Assembly: GCA_012516855.1 (NCBI GenBank)
Contig: JAAYWB010000016.1
Coordinates: 1 to 64,000 of the forward strand
Length of the DNA stretch: 64,000 nt
Source of the DNA: Candidatus Cloacimonadota bacterium
GTDB taxonomy: Bacteria; Cloacimonadota; Cloacimonadia; Cloacimonadales; Cloacimonadaceae
Reading direction: 5' to 3'
The translations under genes were made by a program, and so were the position numbers. This document shows positions 43,301 to 50,491 of the stretch, piece after piece (the first letter of the stretch is position 1; each line of letters begins with the position of its first letter). Below the pieces are notes generated by a model. It did not search any database and was not told the DNA's origin. It saw only the letters and a list, made by a program, of their open reading frames with translations.

Positions 43301-43677
43301 AGCAGTTCGCGGACCCCGATTCCGAAGCTGACCTGTTGCTTCCGGGCCCCTCATATCTGGAAATCGAGGGCACAGCGCTGAGCAACAACGGAGGCATCAC
43401 CAGGTTCAAAAACCCCGCCCGTTCCAACCTCAGCGGCGAATTGCTGCGCCTCTTTTACGAACTGGGATGGATTTCACCCGCCACGGCGGACATCAACCAC
43501 TGGAACGACGCGGCGGAGCAACTGCTGAAAGCAGCTTCCGCAAATGAACCCAGGGCTTACGATCCTGCCGGGATCAAGATTAACGCTCTGCGAGACATGG
43601 TGTTGCCTCTGGACAACCTGCTCCAGCAACGCATTATCATGCTTTACGAAAAGCGCAAAATTCCCACCGGATTCTGA
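40363..43677 (+). CDS. GltD-like NADPH oxidoreductase fused to NuoG-like iron-sulfur and degenerate molybdopterin-type domains
   Basis: A 1104-residue fusion. ATG at 40363 is preferred over a GTG three codons earlier because AGGTGA then sits at ribosome-binding distance. Order: plant-type [2Fe-2S] (CHDEELKPFGSCWVC, ~34-65); cysteine-rich GltD linker (CEAPCKIAC, ~95); FAD motif GAGPSGLTCG (~198); NADPH motif VGGGNTAIDCA (~327) with YRRTKVEMPA; ferredoxin motifs CINCGRCVRTC (~624) and CESCGKCIAVCP (~667); CGICGTGC (~703), KGRFGW and a short molybdopterin-oxidoreductase-like region to the end. That last domain is ~400 residues, shorter than active formate dehydrogenases. H-cluster motifs of [FeFe]-hydrogenase are absent. 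It may link NADPH to the NADH/ferredoxin sites of its partners. Confidence 0.9.
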   Translation: MIEVTLNGTQVQTEAGITILELARRNGIEIPNLCHDEELKPFGSCWVCAVEVKGRRGFVTSCGTKVLPGMEIITDSEDIRAARKMALELLISDHYADCEAPCKIACPDHVDIQSYVSLIANGQYHDAVKVIKETLPMPLSIGRVCPAFCEKECRRQIIEEPIAIRQLKRFAADEDLGDVWNYVPEKAEATGKKIAIIGAGPSGLTCGFYLSNLGHEVTVFESAPAAGGWLRYGIPEYRLPKDILDREIELMCANGMKIEYNVQLGRDLQLEKLSIDYDAVYLAIGAQKAVPMPVKGSELAGCYLGVDFLKAHSLGNTPVLGKKVAIVGGGNTAIDCARTAIRLGCEVSVIYRRTKVEMPAEPFEIEAAGHEGVVFHYLCNPVEYFGENGALREVKIERMRLGEPDASGRRRPEPTGEFFTESYDSIIAAISQVPEIDIFAEEANRVEGKELPISRWQTVMVDESTMHTGLANVFAGGDFRRGAATAIEAIADGRLAAEAIHRYLAGEEIKADHFRFDAKKGHKVQDISQEEFAQFEMIARKVMPEIPLDEAKSTFNEVETGFDADEAKAEAARCLECGCQVNETCKLREYCTDFRVDALHFPGSINKHPIDYSHPYIVRDANKCINCGRCVRTCTEIQGAAVLGYMYRGYTAEVAPEFGESLTQTNCESCGKCIAVCPVGALTERNLNYKLNPLPKESTLQSCGICGTGCQILCETQSGLPVRICTDDSKPGFNDRNLCFKGRFGWQALYGADRLKTPLAWENGVWKELTWREALDLLSERFESANSRRFELSPHICLEEMLILRRVAQNTGTALHADPCYRLFSSEFLPWQPNLEPYEILDRFDEYVVVGEISHTLRTILRLKQRQGKRLVSVASCGSKALMFADSVHSSIDSLSPSPRQLFVYNLNRISEQSVARVLNAAHKVDPALGNVLETSDYQNYRGLLLTQPDFSLPEQTDFLLAWGAQTSMATCPGFRVEIQQFADPDSEADLLLPGPSYLEIEGTALSNNGGITRFKNPARSNLSGELLRLFYELGWISPATADINHWNDAAEQLLKAASANEPRAYDPAGIKINALRDMVLPLDNLLQQRIIMLYEKRKIPTGF

Positions 43678-43713
43678 AGCATCCTTGCGGATGAACCTGG
43701 CCCTATATCACAA

Positions 43714-43732
43714 GCCCGGCCTAATGCCGGGC
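43714..43732 (+). terminator. Hairpin after the redox operon, probable terminator
   Basis: A perfect 7-bp stem GCCCGGC/GCCGGGC (43714-43720/43726-43732) with a 5-nt loop lies 37 nt after the operon's last stop codon. The following ATATTTGC is only weakly T-rich, so termination may be partial. Confidence 0.55.
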
Positions 43733-43837
43733 ATATTTGCAACCCGGGTTTGGCGCAGACTGCTTTTGGCTCTCTTTCAAATCGGGTCGATAACGCTTTG
43801 GAACGATAGACGATAGCGATGGTGTGAAGTTGCTGAG

Positions 43838-44064
43838 GAGAAGGGATGTAATCTGGCTGTTAAGGCCCTATCCTGTGCCTGGGATGTGCCTCCCGCATGA
43901 TGCCCGCATTTGATGCGAGGATTTGGCGAGGGGCGGGGGAGAGGGATGGACGCAGGCGCTAAGGGTCTGACTGGCAGGATATTGGGGTGGGCTTATGGCT
44001 CACCATCAAATCAAGAGAATGCTGACGCTCAACCGGAAAGAGGACCGAAGGACTTTGCTTATCC
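43838..44064 (+). repeat. Dispersed intergenic repeat family 1, copy C
   Basis: Full-length copy (227 bp), closest in structure to copy A. It carries TGGCTGTTAAGGCC, GTGCCTCCCGCATGATGCC, the CGCATTTGATGCG palindrome (43905-43917), GGCGCTAAGGG, CTGACTGGCAGGATATTG and CTCAACCGGAAA. Its 3' end pairs with itself through AACCGGA/TCCGGTT (44031-44037/44062-44068), reaching into the end of the next gene's transcript. It sits between two convergent genes. Nothing else is seen in this 403-bp gap apart from the hairpin at 43714. Confidence 0.75.
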
Positions 44065-44080
44065 GGTTTGAATGAAAGAC

Positions 44081-46036
44081 TTACTTTTTCCGCACCACGC
44101 GAAAGCCGATATGATCTGCTTTGGCATAGGGTTTGCCGTGGGCGCGTGAGGTGACGCGGATATTTTCAGCGGGGTCTTTGAACGAACCGCCGCGGATAAC
44201 TTTGTCGGTGCCCTGTTCAGGTCCGGCAAAAGCCAGGTCCGTTACGCTCGCGTAGGACGAATACCAGTTCCAGACCCATTCCGCCGCGTTTCCGCTGAGG
44301 TCGTAGATTCCGATTTGGTTGGGTTGTTTTTGGCCAACGGGATGGAGGCTGCCACCGCTGTTTTCGGAATACCAGGCCACCACATTCGCGACAGAGGAAC
44401 CGCTGTAAGGGGTGAAAGCATCTGTGCGTCTGGCTTTGGCGACGTATTCCCACTCCGCTTCAGTAGGCAGGCGGTATCCGCTGGCGTTGAAATCGCAACT
44501 CACGCCGTTGCCAAGATATTCATAGCAGGGCTCCAAATTGTCAAGGCGGCTCTTTTCGTTGCAGAAAGCCACCACCTCATCAAAGGTGATGCCAGTGACG
44601 GGCAGGTCCTTGTCATTACCGGAAACCTTGTAGCCGGGATTGGCCATGGCCCACTGTTCACGCGTGATTTCACGGGGTGAGATCATGAACGAAGACAGCT
44701 TCACCTGCAGCAGCGGATACTCGTCGCTTTTGGCGTCGGGGCCGTTGTTGCCGATGACCGCTGTTTCTCCCAGGACTGAGATCATTTCCAGTGGCTCGTT
44801 TGCCACCTTCTGCTTCGCGTCGGCCACCTGTGCTGGAGAGTCGCCATCCCGGGCGCGACTGAAAATCGCCCCATCCCTGATCACGTAGTATTTCAAGATA
44901 ATGTAAACAAAGATGCAGGCTGAAATGATTCCCAGCACACGGAAGGTTTTCTGCAGTTTCTTGATTTCCGCAGAGGCAGCCTCGCTTTTAATGGGGATTT
45001 TATGGGCTGGACCTTCAACTGTAACATCTCCGGGACGCTTGACCGGCTCGGGGTCAACACCCCGGGACTGTCTGCCGATTCCTGGCTGGGTATCAGACAG
45101 GGAAGGCTCAGAATTAATAGCGGGAACGCCGAGCGGGGAGAATTGGTTGTCGCCAGGAAAGGTTGCCCCTGGTTTTGATGATGCAGGCCCGGCTCCGTCA
45201 ATTTCGAGAGCCACTTCCTCTTGGTTGGCGATCGCTTCCCTCATTTCCGCGGCACTGGCAAAGCGCCTGGCGGGATTAGGCTGCAAAGCCTTGTTGAGAA
45301 TACTGAAGAGCCAGGGGGGGATGTGCCTTCCAGGCTGGTCTGGACTGAGCGGGTATTGGGCTAATATTTGCTCTTTCTGGATGGAGGGGCTGTCACGACG
45401 GTCCAGTTCCCAGGGCAGTCTGCCCCGCAGCAGCAGCCAGGAAATCACAGCGGCGGACCAGATGTCCGAGCGTTCGTCCGGATTTTTCTCCGAAAAAACT
45501 TCCGGGGAGGTGAAAAGCACGGGATGGAAAGCGTGCTGCTCGGGATCGGCATTTTTCCACGCGTGGGGCGATTTGCCGAAGCCCAGCACCTTGAGGTCAT
45601 AGTCCGATGTGATGATGATGTTGGTGGGGTTAAGGTTCAGATGCAGGATAAGGTGTTTGTGCGCGTGTTCAAGAGCGTCCAGCAACTGCTGGGTCCACTT
45701 GATGGCCTGGCTGTAGCTGATGTCCACGCGCGGGATGCGCAGAATATCGTTGAGAGGATCGCCCTCAAGGTATTCGCTGACCATGTAAACGGTGCCGCCA
45801 TCCTCAAACAGACCTATGGTTTCACGTATGTTTGGATGTCTCAGCCGGAGGCCGGTTTCCGCTTCGTCGCGCAATTGGCTCACCTGGTCAGCGTCGCTCC
45901 GGAAGCGCTGTTCGTTGGTTTTGATGGTTACTATTCTGCCGCTGAAATAGTTGCGGGCTTTATAGACGCAAAACTGCCTCGATTTGTGCAGGGTTTCTAT
46001 GATGGTGTAAGCGTTTTCGCCGCTATTGCCGTTCAT
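44081..46036 (-). CDS. Membrane protein: predicted pseudokinase domain fused to an FGE/sulfatase-modifying-factor-like domain
   Basis: A 651-residue protein. The start MNGNSGENAY at 46036 overlaps hutI by 4 nt (ATGA); a longer reading is rejected because it runs through hutI. Residues ~10-285 are a Ser/Thr kinase fold: VAIK-like Lys39 is kept, but HRD reads H132-L-N134 and DFG reads G152-F-G, and no Gly-rich loop is visible. Both catalytic aspartates are thus lost. A Ser/Pro-rich linker leads to one membrane helix (~380-400, IISACIFVYIILKYYVI). The C-terminal domain (~430-651) is FGE-like: YRLPTEAEWEYVA, GIYDLSGNAAEWVWNW, IRGGSF, HIGFRVVRK. The catalytic Cys region of true FGEs reads NIRVTSR, so it is probably a non-enzymatic binding module. 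Confidence 0.88.
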   Translation of the reverse strand: MNGNSGENAYTIIETLHKSRQFCVYKARNYFSGRIVTIKTNEQRFRSDADQVSQLRDEAETGLRLRHPNIRETIGLFEDGGTVYMVSEYLEGDPLNDILRIPRVDISYSQAIKWTQQLLDALEHAHKHLILHLNLNPTNIIITSDYDLKVLGFGKSPHAWKNADPEQHAFHPVLFTSPEVFSEKNPDERSDIWSAAVISWLLLRGRLPWELDRRDSPSIQKEQILAQYPLSPDQPGRHIPPWLFSILNKALQPNPARRFASAAEMREAIANQEEVALEIDGAGPASSKPGATFPGDNQFSPLGVPAINSEPSLSDTQPGIGRQSRGVDPEPVKRPGDVTVEGPAHKIPIKSEAASAEIKKLQKTFRVLGIISACIFVYIILKYYVIRDGAIFSRARDGDSPAQVADAKQKVANEPLEMISVLGETAVIGNNGPDAKSDEYPLLQVKLSSFMISPREITREQWAMANPGYKVSGNDKDLPVTGITFDEVVAFCNEKSRLDNLEPCYEYLGNGVSCDFNASGYRLPTEAEWEYVAKARRTDAFTPYSGSSVANVVAWYSENSGGSLHPVGQKQPNQIGIYDLSGNAAEWVWNWYSSYASVTDLAFAGPEQGTDKVIRGGSFKDPAENIRVTSRAHGKPYAKADHIGFRVVRKK

Positions 46037-47289
46037 TCTGAAGAGGTGTGGACCAGCTTTCCCCTGGCGTAAACTGCTGTGATATACGATGATCCCAGAT
46101 GGTAGGGAATGAAGTTCAGGGAAGGGATGTCCCAGATGCAGAAGTCCGCCAGTTTTCCCGGCTCCAGCGAGCCTGTCTCTGCCCCCAGGCCAAGGGCGTG
46201 GGCGGCATTGATGGTGCAGGCGCAGAGCGCTTCCACGGGATTCAGGCCCATCTGCAGGCAGGCCAGGCTCATGGTGAAAGGCAGCGAGTCGCAGTTGCAG
46301 CTTCCGGGGTTGTAATCCGTGGCGATGGCCACCGGCAGGCCACAATCGATCATGTGGCGGCCACGGGCATATTTCTTGCTGGCCAGCGAATAGAGCGTGG
46401 CGGGCAGCAGAACGGGGATCACGCCGGATTCTTTCATGGCCTGGATACCCGCGTCGGAAGCGGCTCCCAGGTGGTCGGCTGACACGCAGCCCAGCTCAGC
46501 CGCGAGTTCCGCTCCGCCGATGGGCTCGATCTCATCAGCGTGCATTTTGAGCGACAAACCGTGGTCTCTGGCGCAATTGAGCACGATCCTGCTCTCTTCA
46601 ATGCCGAAAACGTGGGCTTCGGTAAAGATGTCGCAAAACCGGGCTATGCCTTGCTCAGCCACGGCGGGGATCATATCTTCGCAGAGGATTTTTACATAAG
46701 CCGCATGGTTATCTTTGAATTCCTCGGGAAATTCGTGCGCGCCCATGAAGGTGGGAACAGCGGTTACGGGCAATTCCTTGTTCAGCCGGGCGACAACGCG
46801 CAGTTGTTTCAGTTCGCTGGCTGTATCGAGGCCGTATCCGCTTTTGGCTTCCACGGTGGTGGTGCCCAACGCTATCATTTTGCGGATTCTTTTGGCGGCA
46901 AGCTCGAAGAGCAGGTCCTCAGAAGCATCGCGGGTGGTTCTTATCGTGCCCCGGATGCCGCCTCCGGCCAGGGATATCTCCACATAGGATTTTCCTTCCA
47001 GGCGCAGGGCAAATTCGTCCTCACGGGTGTGCACGAAAACCGGATGGGTGTGGCAGTCCACGAAACCGGGCAAAACCAGTTTGCCATCCGCGGAAACCAC
47101 TTCCGGGGCGGAATACGCGGCCATGATCTCAGCCGTTGTGCCCACAGCAAGGATCCGTCCGTCTTTAACGGCCAGAGCTCCGTCAGCTATGATACCGGGG
47201 TCGCTCATCGCAGATCCGGTGCGGGGTTCAGCGCCTCCCCTCAGCGTTACAAGTTGCCTGCAATCCTTTAGTATTAGGTTAGCCTGCAC
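46033..47289 (-). CDS. hutI: Imidazolonepropionase
   Basis: Third step of histidine degradation: opens 4-imidazolone-5-propanoate to N-formimino-glutamate in the cytoplasm. The 418-residue amidohydrolase starts at GTG, with GGAGG upstream. Metal ligands are seen in VDCHTHP (His80, His82), the LKMHADEIEP histidine and ATDYNPGS. TVEAKSGYGLD and the LGAETGSLEPGKLADF end region fit the family. The other histidine-degradation genes (hutH, hutU) are not in the window, so hutI is separated from them here. It probably is co-transcribed with the DUF1292 gene upstream (66-nt gap) and overlaps the pseudokinase gene downstream. Confidence 0.95.
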   Translation of the reverse strand: MQANLILKDCRQLVTLRGGAEPRTGSAMSDPGIIADGALAVKDGRILAVGTTAEIMAAYSAPEVVSADGKLVLPGFVDCHTHPVFVHTREDEFALRLEGKSYVEISLAGGGIRGTIRTTRDASEDLLFELAAKRIRKMIALGTTTVEAKSGYGLDTASELKQLRVVARLNKELPVTAVPTFMGAHEFPEEFKDNHAAYVKILCEDMIPAVAEQGIARFCDIFTEAHVFGIEESRIVLNCARDHGLSLKMHADEIEPIGGAELAAELGCVSADHLGAASDAGIQAMKESGVIPVLLPATLYSLASKKYARGRHMIDCGLPVAIATDYNPGSCNCDSLPFTMSLACLQMGLNPVEALCACTINAAHALGLGAETGSLEPGKLADFCIWDIPSLNFIPYHLGSSYITAVYARGKLVHTSSE

Positions 47290-47355
47290 TTTTCAACCTC
47301 CTGTTCATGCGCCTGACGCGTTTATTTGTATATTGTTCCCTTTGCCCGTTTCAGA

Positions 47356-47697
47356 TCAGTCTTCGGGCTCTTCGTTATCGCTTTTGAACAATTCTTCGAA
47401 TTTGGCTGCCACGGCATCGAACTCATCATCGTCTTCGATCACGCTCAGTTCAACGTTTTCGCCATCCACTTCCCAGCTCATGATGTCGTATTCCATGGAA
47501 TCGACCTCAGCCAAAGCTATGTACTGCTTGCCTTCGTGGGTGAGCACATCCAGCACGATGAAATCCTTGCTGCTGCCGTCATCCATTTCGATGGTGATGG
47601 TGTTGCAGTCGCATTCTTCGTTTTCGCAGTCGCAAAGTCCATCGTGTTCGTGGCAATCTTCGCCGCATTTGCAGCCGTTCTTTTCTTTATCGGTCAT
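47356..47697 (-). CDS. DUF1292-family protein with cysteine-rich N-terminus
   Basis: A 113-residue acidic cytoplasmic protein. The ATG follows AAAGGAG. Residues ~9-31 hold eight cysteines and two histidines arranged as CKCGEDC, HEHDGLCDC, ENEECDC, suggesting metal binding. The rest (~33-113) is the DUF1292 domain: TITIEMDDGS, IVLDVLTHEGKQYIALAE, then an acidic tail. Short DUF1292 proteins are common in Firmicutes; function is unknown in all cases I know. It lies between priA and hutI on the same strand. Confidence 0.83.
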   Translation of the reverse strand: MTDKEKNGCKCGEDCHEHDGLCDCENEECDCNTITIEMDDGSSKDFIVLDVLTHEGKQYIALAEVDSMEYDIMSWEVDGENVELSVIEDDDEFDAVAAKFEELFKSDNEEPED

Positions 47698-47768
47698 GGG
47701 GAACTCCTTTGTTTTTCACACTTTTTGCCGCTTGAGTATTTTGGCAAGGGAAAAATTGGCGGATGTTA

Positions 47769-50141
47769 TCACATCAGGTTTAGCGGGTCCACATCTGGAT
47801 GGGAATGAATGGCCGCGGGCGGGGTGTAGAGCTCTGAGATCCGCTTCAGGGCTTGCTTCAGGATAGAAGGGGTGCGGGCTTTGAGGATCAGATGCCAGCG
47901 GTTGAGCTTGTTAATTCTGGCAAAGGGTGCAGGTGCCGGACCTAATAGATAGAGATCATTCGCCCCGAAAGAGGCTGCTGCCAGCAGGGCTTTTTCCTGC
48001 AGGAAAGCCATTTCCTGCTCGAGCAGATTCCCGTCCGAACACTGGAACAGGATTCTGGCCAGCCTGTAGAAGGGCGGGTAGTTCAGGCGCCGGCGATGTT
48101 CCAGCTCTTCTTCCGCGAAAGCCTGGTAATCCTGATTTCCAGCGTGCACGATGGCGTAATGGGTGGGGTTATAGGTTTGGATAATCACTTCGCCACGCTT
48201 GTCTGCCCGGCCGGAGCGTCCCGCAACCTGGGTGCAGAGCTGGAAAGTACGTTCCGCGGAACGGAAATCCGGAACGTTTAGGCTGATGTCAGCGCTGATG
48301 ATTCCCACCAGGGTCACTGCCGGAAAATCCAAGCCCTTAGAAATCATCTGCGTGCCCAAAAGGATGTCCACGTCGCGGTCTTTCATGCGGCGGTACATGG
48401 TTTTATAGCTGTCCTGACAGCGCGCAGAATCTGAATCCAGGCGCAACACCCTGGCCTGGGGAAAGACAATTCGCAGAAGCTGTTCCACTTTTTGGGTGCC
48501 GGGGGAGCCGTAGGAAAAAGTGTAGCTGCCGCAGCTGGGACACTTGCGTGGGCTGGGATAAGCGTTTCCGCAGTAGTGGCAGTTCATTTCCTCACGGTCG
48601 CGGTGGTAATACATGCTGATGTCGCAGTTGGCGCATTTGATCAGCTCTCCGCATTTCAGGCACTGCATATAAGAGGAAAAGCCGCGTCGGTTCTGGAACA
48701 GGATCACCTGTTCCTTTTTCTCGAGGCGGGTGCCGATGGCGGCGATAAGTTCGTCGGAAAGCAATTGTTGCTGGTAGTCTTCCTGCAGCGAAAGGATGCG
48801 AACCTCGGGCAGCTTGATGTCCAGCGGTCTGCTTTTGAGGGTGTGAAGTGTGTATTTGCCGATGTTCTGATTGTGCCAGGATTCCAGCGAAGGGGTGGCG
48901 CTGCCCAGCACGATTTTTGCCCCTTCCAGCTTGGCCCGCATCACGGCGAGGTCGCGTCCGTTGTAGCGGGGGTTGTTGTCCTGTTTGTAAGATTGCTCGT
49001 GTTCCTCGTCCACGATGATGAGCCCCAACCTCTGCATGGGGGCAAAAACCGCGCTGCGGGCGCCGATCACTATCCGGCATTCACCTGCGGCTATCTTGTG
49101 CCACTGGTTCAGGCGCTGACGGTCGCTCAATTGGCTGTGGGAGATGGCGAGAGTGGCACCGAATTCGCCCTGGAAGCGCTCCACCATCTGCGGTGTGAGC
49201 GCGATTTCCGGGATCAGGAAGATAACTCCTTTGCCTTCTTGCAGGCAGGAACGGATCAAAGGGATGTAAACCTCTGTCTTGCCGCTGCCGGTAATGCCGT
49301 AAAGCAGATCAACCCTGAATTTCTCAGCTTGCCTCGATATCTCCTGCACCGCGAGCTGCTGCTCTGCATTTAGTGTTACGACCTTGGGCCCGGCACTGCT
49401 GTCGAAGCTGAAGAACTCACGTTCCACCTTTTTGGGGGTGATGCTCAGCAAGCCTTTCTTCTGCAGCGCTCGCACCACCGAATAGGATACGGTTTCGCTG
49501 ATTTCGGAGAGGGGAAACTCCTCTTTGGGGATGGCCAGAATCAGTTGCAGGGCTTCCTTTTGCTTGGGCGGGAACAACCCCAAGTCGGGCTCGCGGTCCA
49601 GCAGCCTGACGAAATTGACCGTTTTGGGTTTGTCCCTGGAGCTCAGCTTGCGTTTAAGCTCCAGCAGACCCAGATCCGACGCCTGTTCGATTAGATGCAG
49701 CACGGGCACGCCTTTCAACTGTTTGCGCAGTTCCGGGACCTTTATGGTTTCGCCTCCACCCAAAGCGGGTTGCAGCGCCCGGAAAGGCTCAGGAAAATCG
49801 GCCGCCAGCCATTTCACCTCAGCATCAATATCCGGCACCAGCCAGGCCGGCAACATCGCGAAACAAGCGCTGCCCAGGGAACAGGCATAGTATTCCGCCA
49901 TGAACTTCGCCAGCTCCAGCAGCCGCGGCCCCAGCACCGGTTCGTCGTCCAGAACCTCCAACACCGGCTTGTAGCGTATCTTGTCTGAAGGCTGTTCCTG
50001 CATCCGGTCACCACAGATGCCGATCATGTCCTTGCGGTTGAAACTCACCAAGACCCTGGCTCCGGGAGTGATCTCCACTTTGGAGCTGTAATGGAACGCC
50101 CGGGTGAGGGCCAGGGGCAGATGCACAGTGTAGTAATACAT
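47769..50141 (-). CDS. priA: Primosomal replication-restart helicase PriA
   Basis: Restarts stalled replication forks by binding branched DNA and loading the primosome. A 790-residue protein starting at the ATG at 50141; a TTG two codons upstream is less likely. An N-terminal 3'-DNA-binding domain (~1-105) is followed by a winged-helix region, then helicase lobe 1 with GITGSGKTEVY (Walker A, ~284) and DEEHEQSYKQD. The zinc-binding part (~494-540) has paired cysteines CLKC, CANC, CHYC, CPSC. Lobe 2 shows LGTQMISKGLDFP and QVAGRSGR. Length is slightly above average. It heads a group of four minus-strand genes with short spacings. Confidence 0.96.
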   Translation of the reverse strand: MYYYTVHLPLALTRAFHYSSKVEITPGARVLVSFNRKDMIGICGDRMQEQPSDKIRYKPVLEVLDDEPVLGPRLLELAKFMAEYYACSLGSACFAMLPAWLVPDIDAEVKWLAADFPEPFRALQPALGGGETIKVPELRKQLKGVPVLHLIEQASDLGLLELKRKLSSRDKPKTVNFVRLLDREPDLGLFPPKQKEALQLILAIPKEEFPLSEISETVSYSVVRALQKKGLLSITPKKVEREFFSFDSSAGPKVVTLNAEQQLAVQEISRQAEKFRVDLLYGITGSGKTEVYIPLIRSCLQEGKGVIFLIPEIALTPQMVERFQGEFGATLAISHSQLSDRQRLNQWHKIAAGECRIVIGARSAVFAPMQRLGLIIVDEEHEQSYKQDNNPRYNGRDLAVMRAKLEGAKIVLGSATPSLESWHNQNIGKYTLHTLKSRPLDIKLPEVRILSLQEDYQQQLLSDELIAAIGTRLEKKEQVILFQNRRGFSSYMQCLKCGELIKCANCDISMYYHRDREEMNCHYCGNAYPSPRKCPSCGSYTFSYGSPGTQKVEQLLRIVFPQARVLRLDSDSARCQDSYKTMYRRMKDRDVDILLGTQMISKGLDFPAVTLVGIISADISLNVPDFRSAERTFQLCTQVAGRSGRADKRGEVIIQTYNPTHYAIVHAGNQDYQAFAEEELEHRRRLNYPPFYRLARILFQCSDGNLLEQEMAFLQEKALLAAASFGANDLYLLGPAPAPFARINKLNRWHLILKARTPSILKQALKRISELYTPPAAIHSHPDVDPLNLM

Positions 50142-50214
50142 AGTCAAAGGCTAAGGGCAGGGGCATTTGTGTCAATGGAAATCTGCCAGCGTGGCTTCTG
50201 TTCCTGGCAAATTC

Positions 50215-50333
50215 GCCCTTTGCCCCAGCTCACTTGCCTCCTTTTCGCCTCCCGCTGAGTTCCCGCTGCCTAAACGGGAAGTCAGCGAGAAGTGAACGGG
50301 ATGTATATGGGATGGAGCAAACGGCGAAGCCAG
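50215..50333 (+). repeat. Palindromic intergenic repeat family 2, copy 2
   Basis: The same 119-bp element as copy 1, inverted. Ends GCCCTTTGCCCC (50215-50226) and GGAGCAAACGGC (50314-50325) are inverted repeats with two mismatches. The centre CGCTGAGTTCCCG/CGGGAAGTCAGCG pairs 12 of 13. As with copy 1, it lies between the terminator of one gene and the start of the next on the minus strand. The rest of this 350-bp gap contains only the terminator. Confidence 0.75.
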
Positions 50334-50442
50334 AGCGATTCTCAGAATTCCTGTGTATTATCAGTCTCTGGCTTCATTCATCAAGGGCTAGAGACGAGGC
50401 AGGGTCCAATCGGAAAATCAGAAACATCCATAATCCAAGGCA

Positions 50443-50470
50443 GAAAAAACCCCGCCGGTGGAGCGGGGTT
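50443..50470 (-). terminator. Rho-independent terminator of the envelope (ExbBD/TonB/TPR) operon
   Basis: AACCCCGC (50470-50463 on the minus strand) pairs perfectly with GCGGGGTT (50455-50448) around a 7-nt loop; the T-run continues to 50444. It starts 22 nt after the last gene of the operon. Confidence 0.9.
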
Positions 50471-50491
50471 GTGATATGTTCTCGTTTATGC

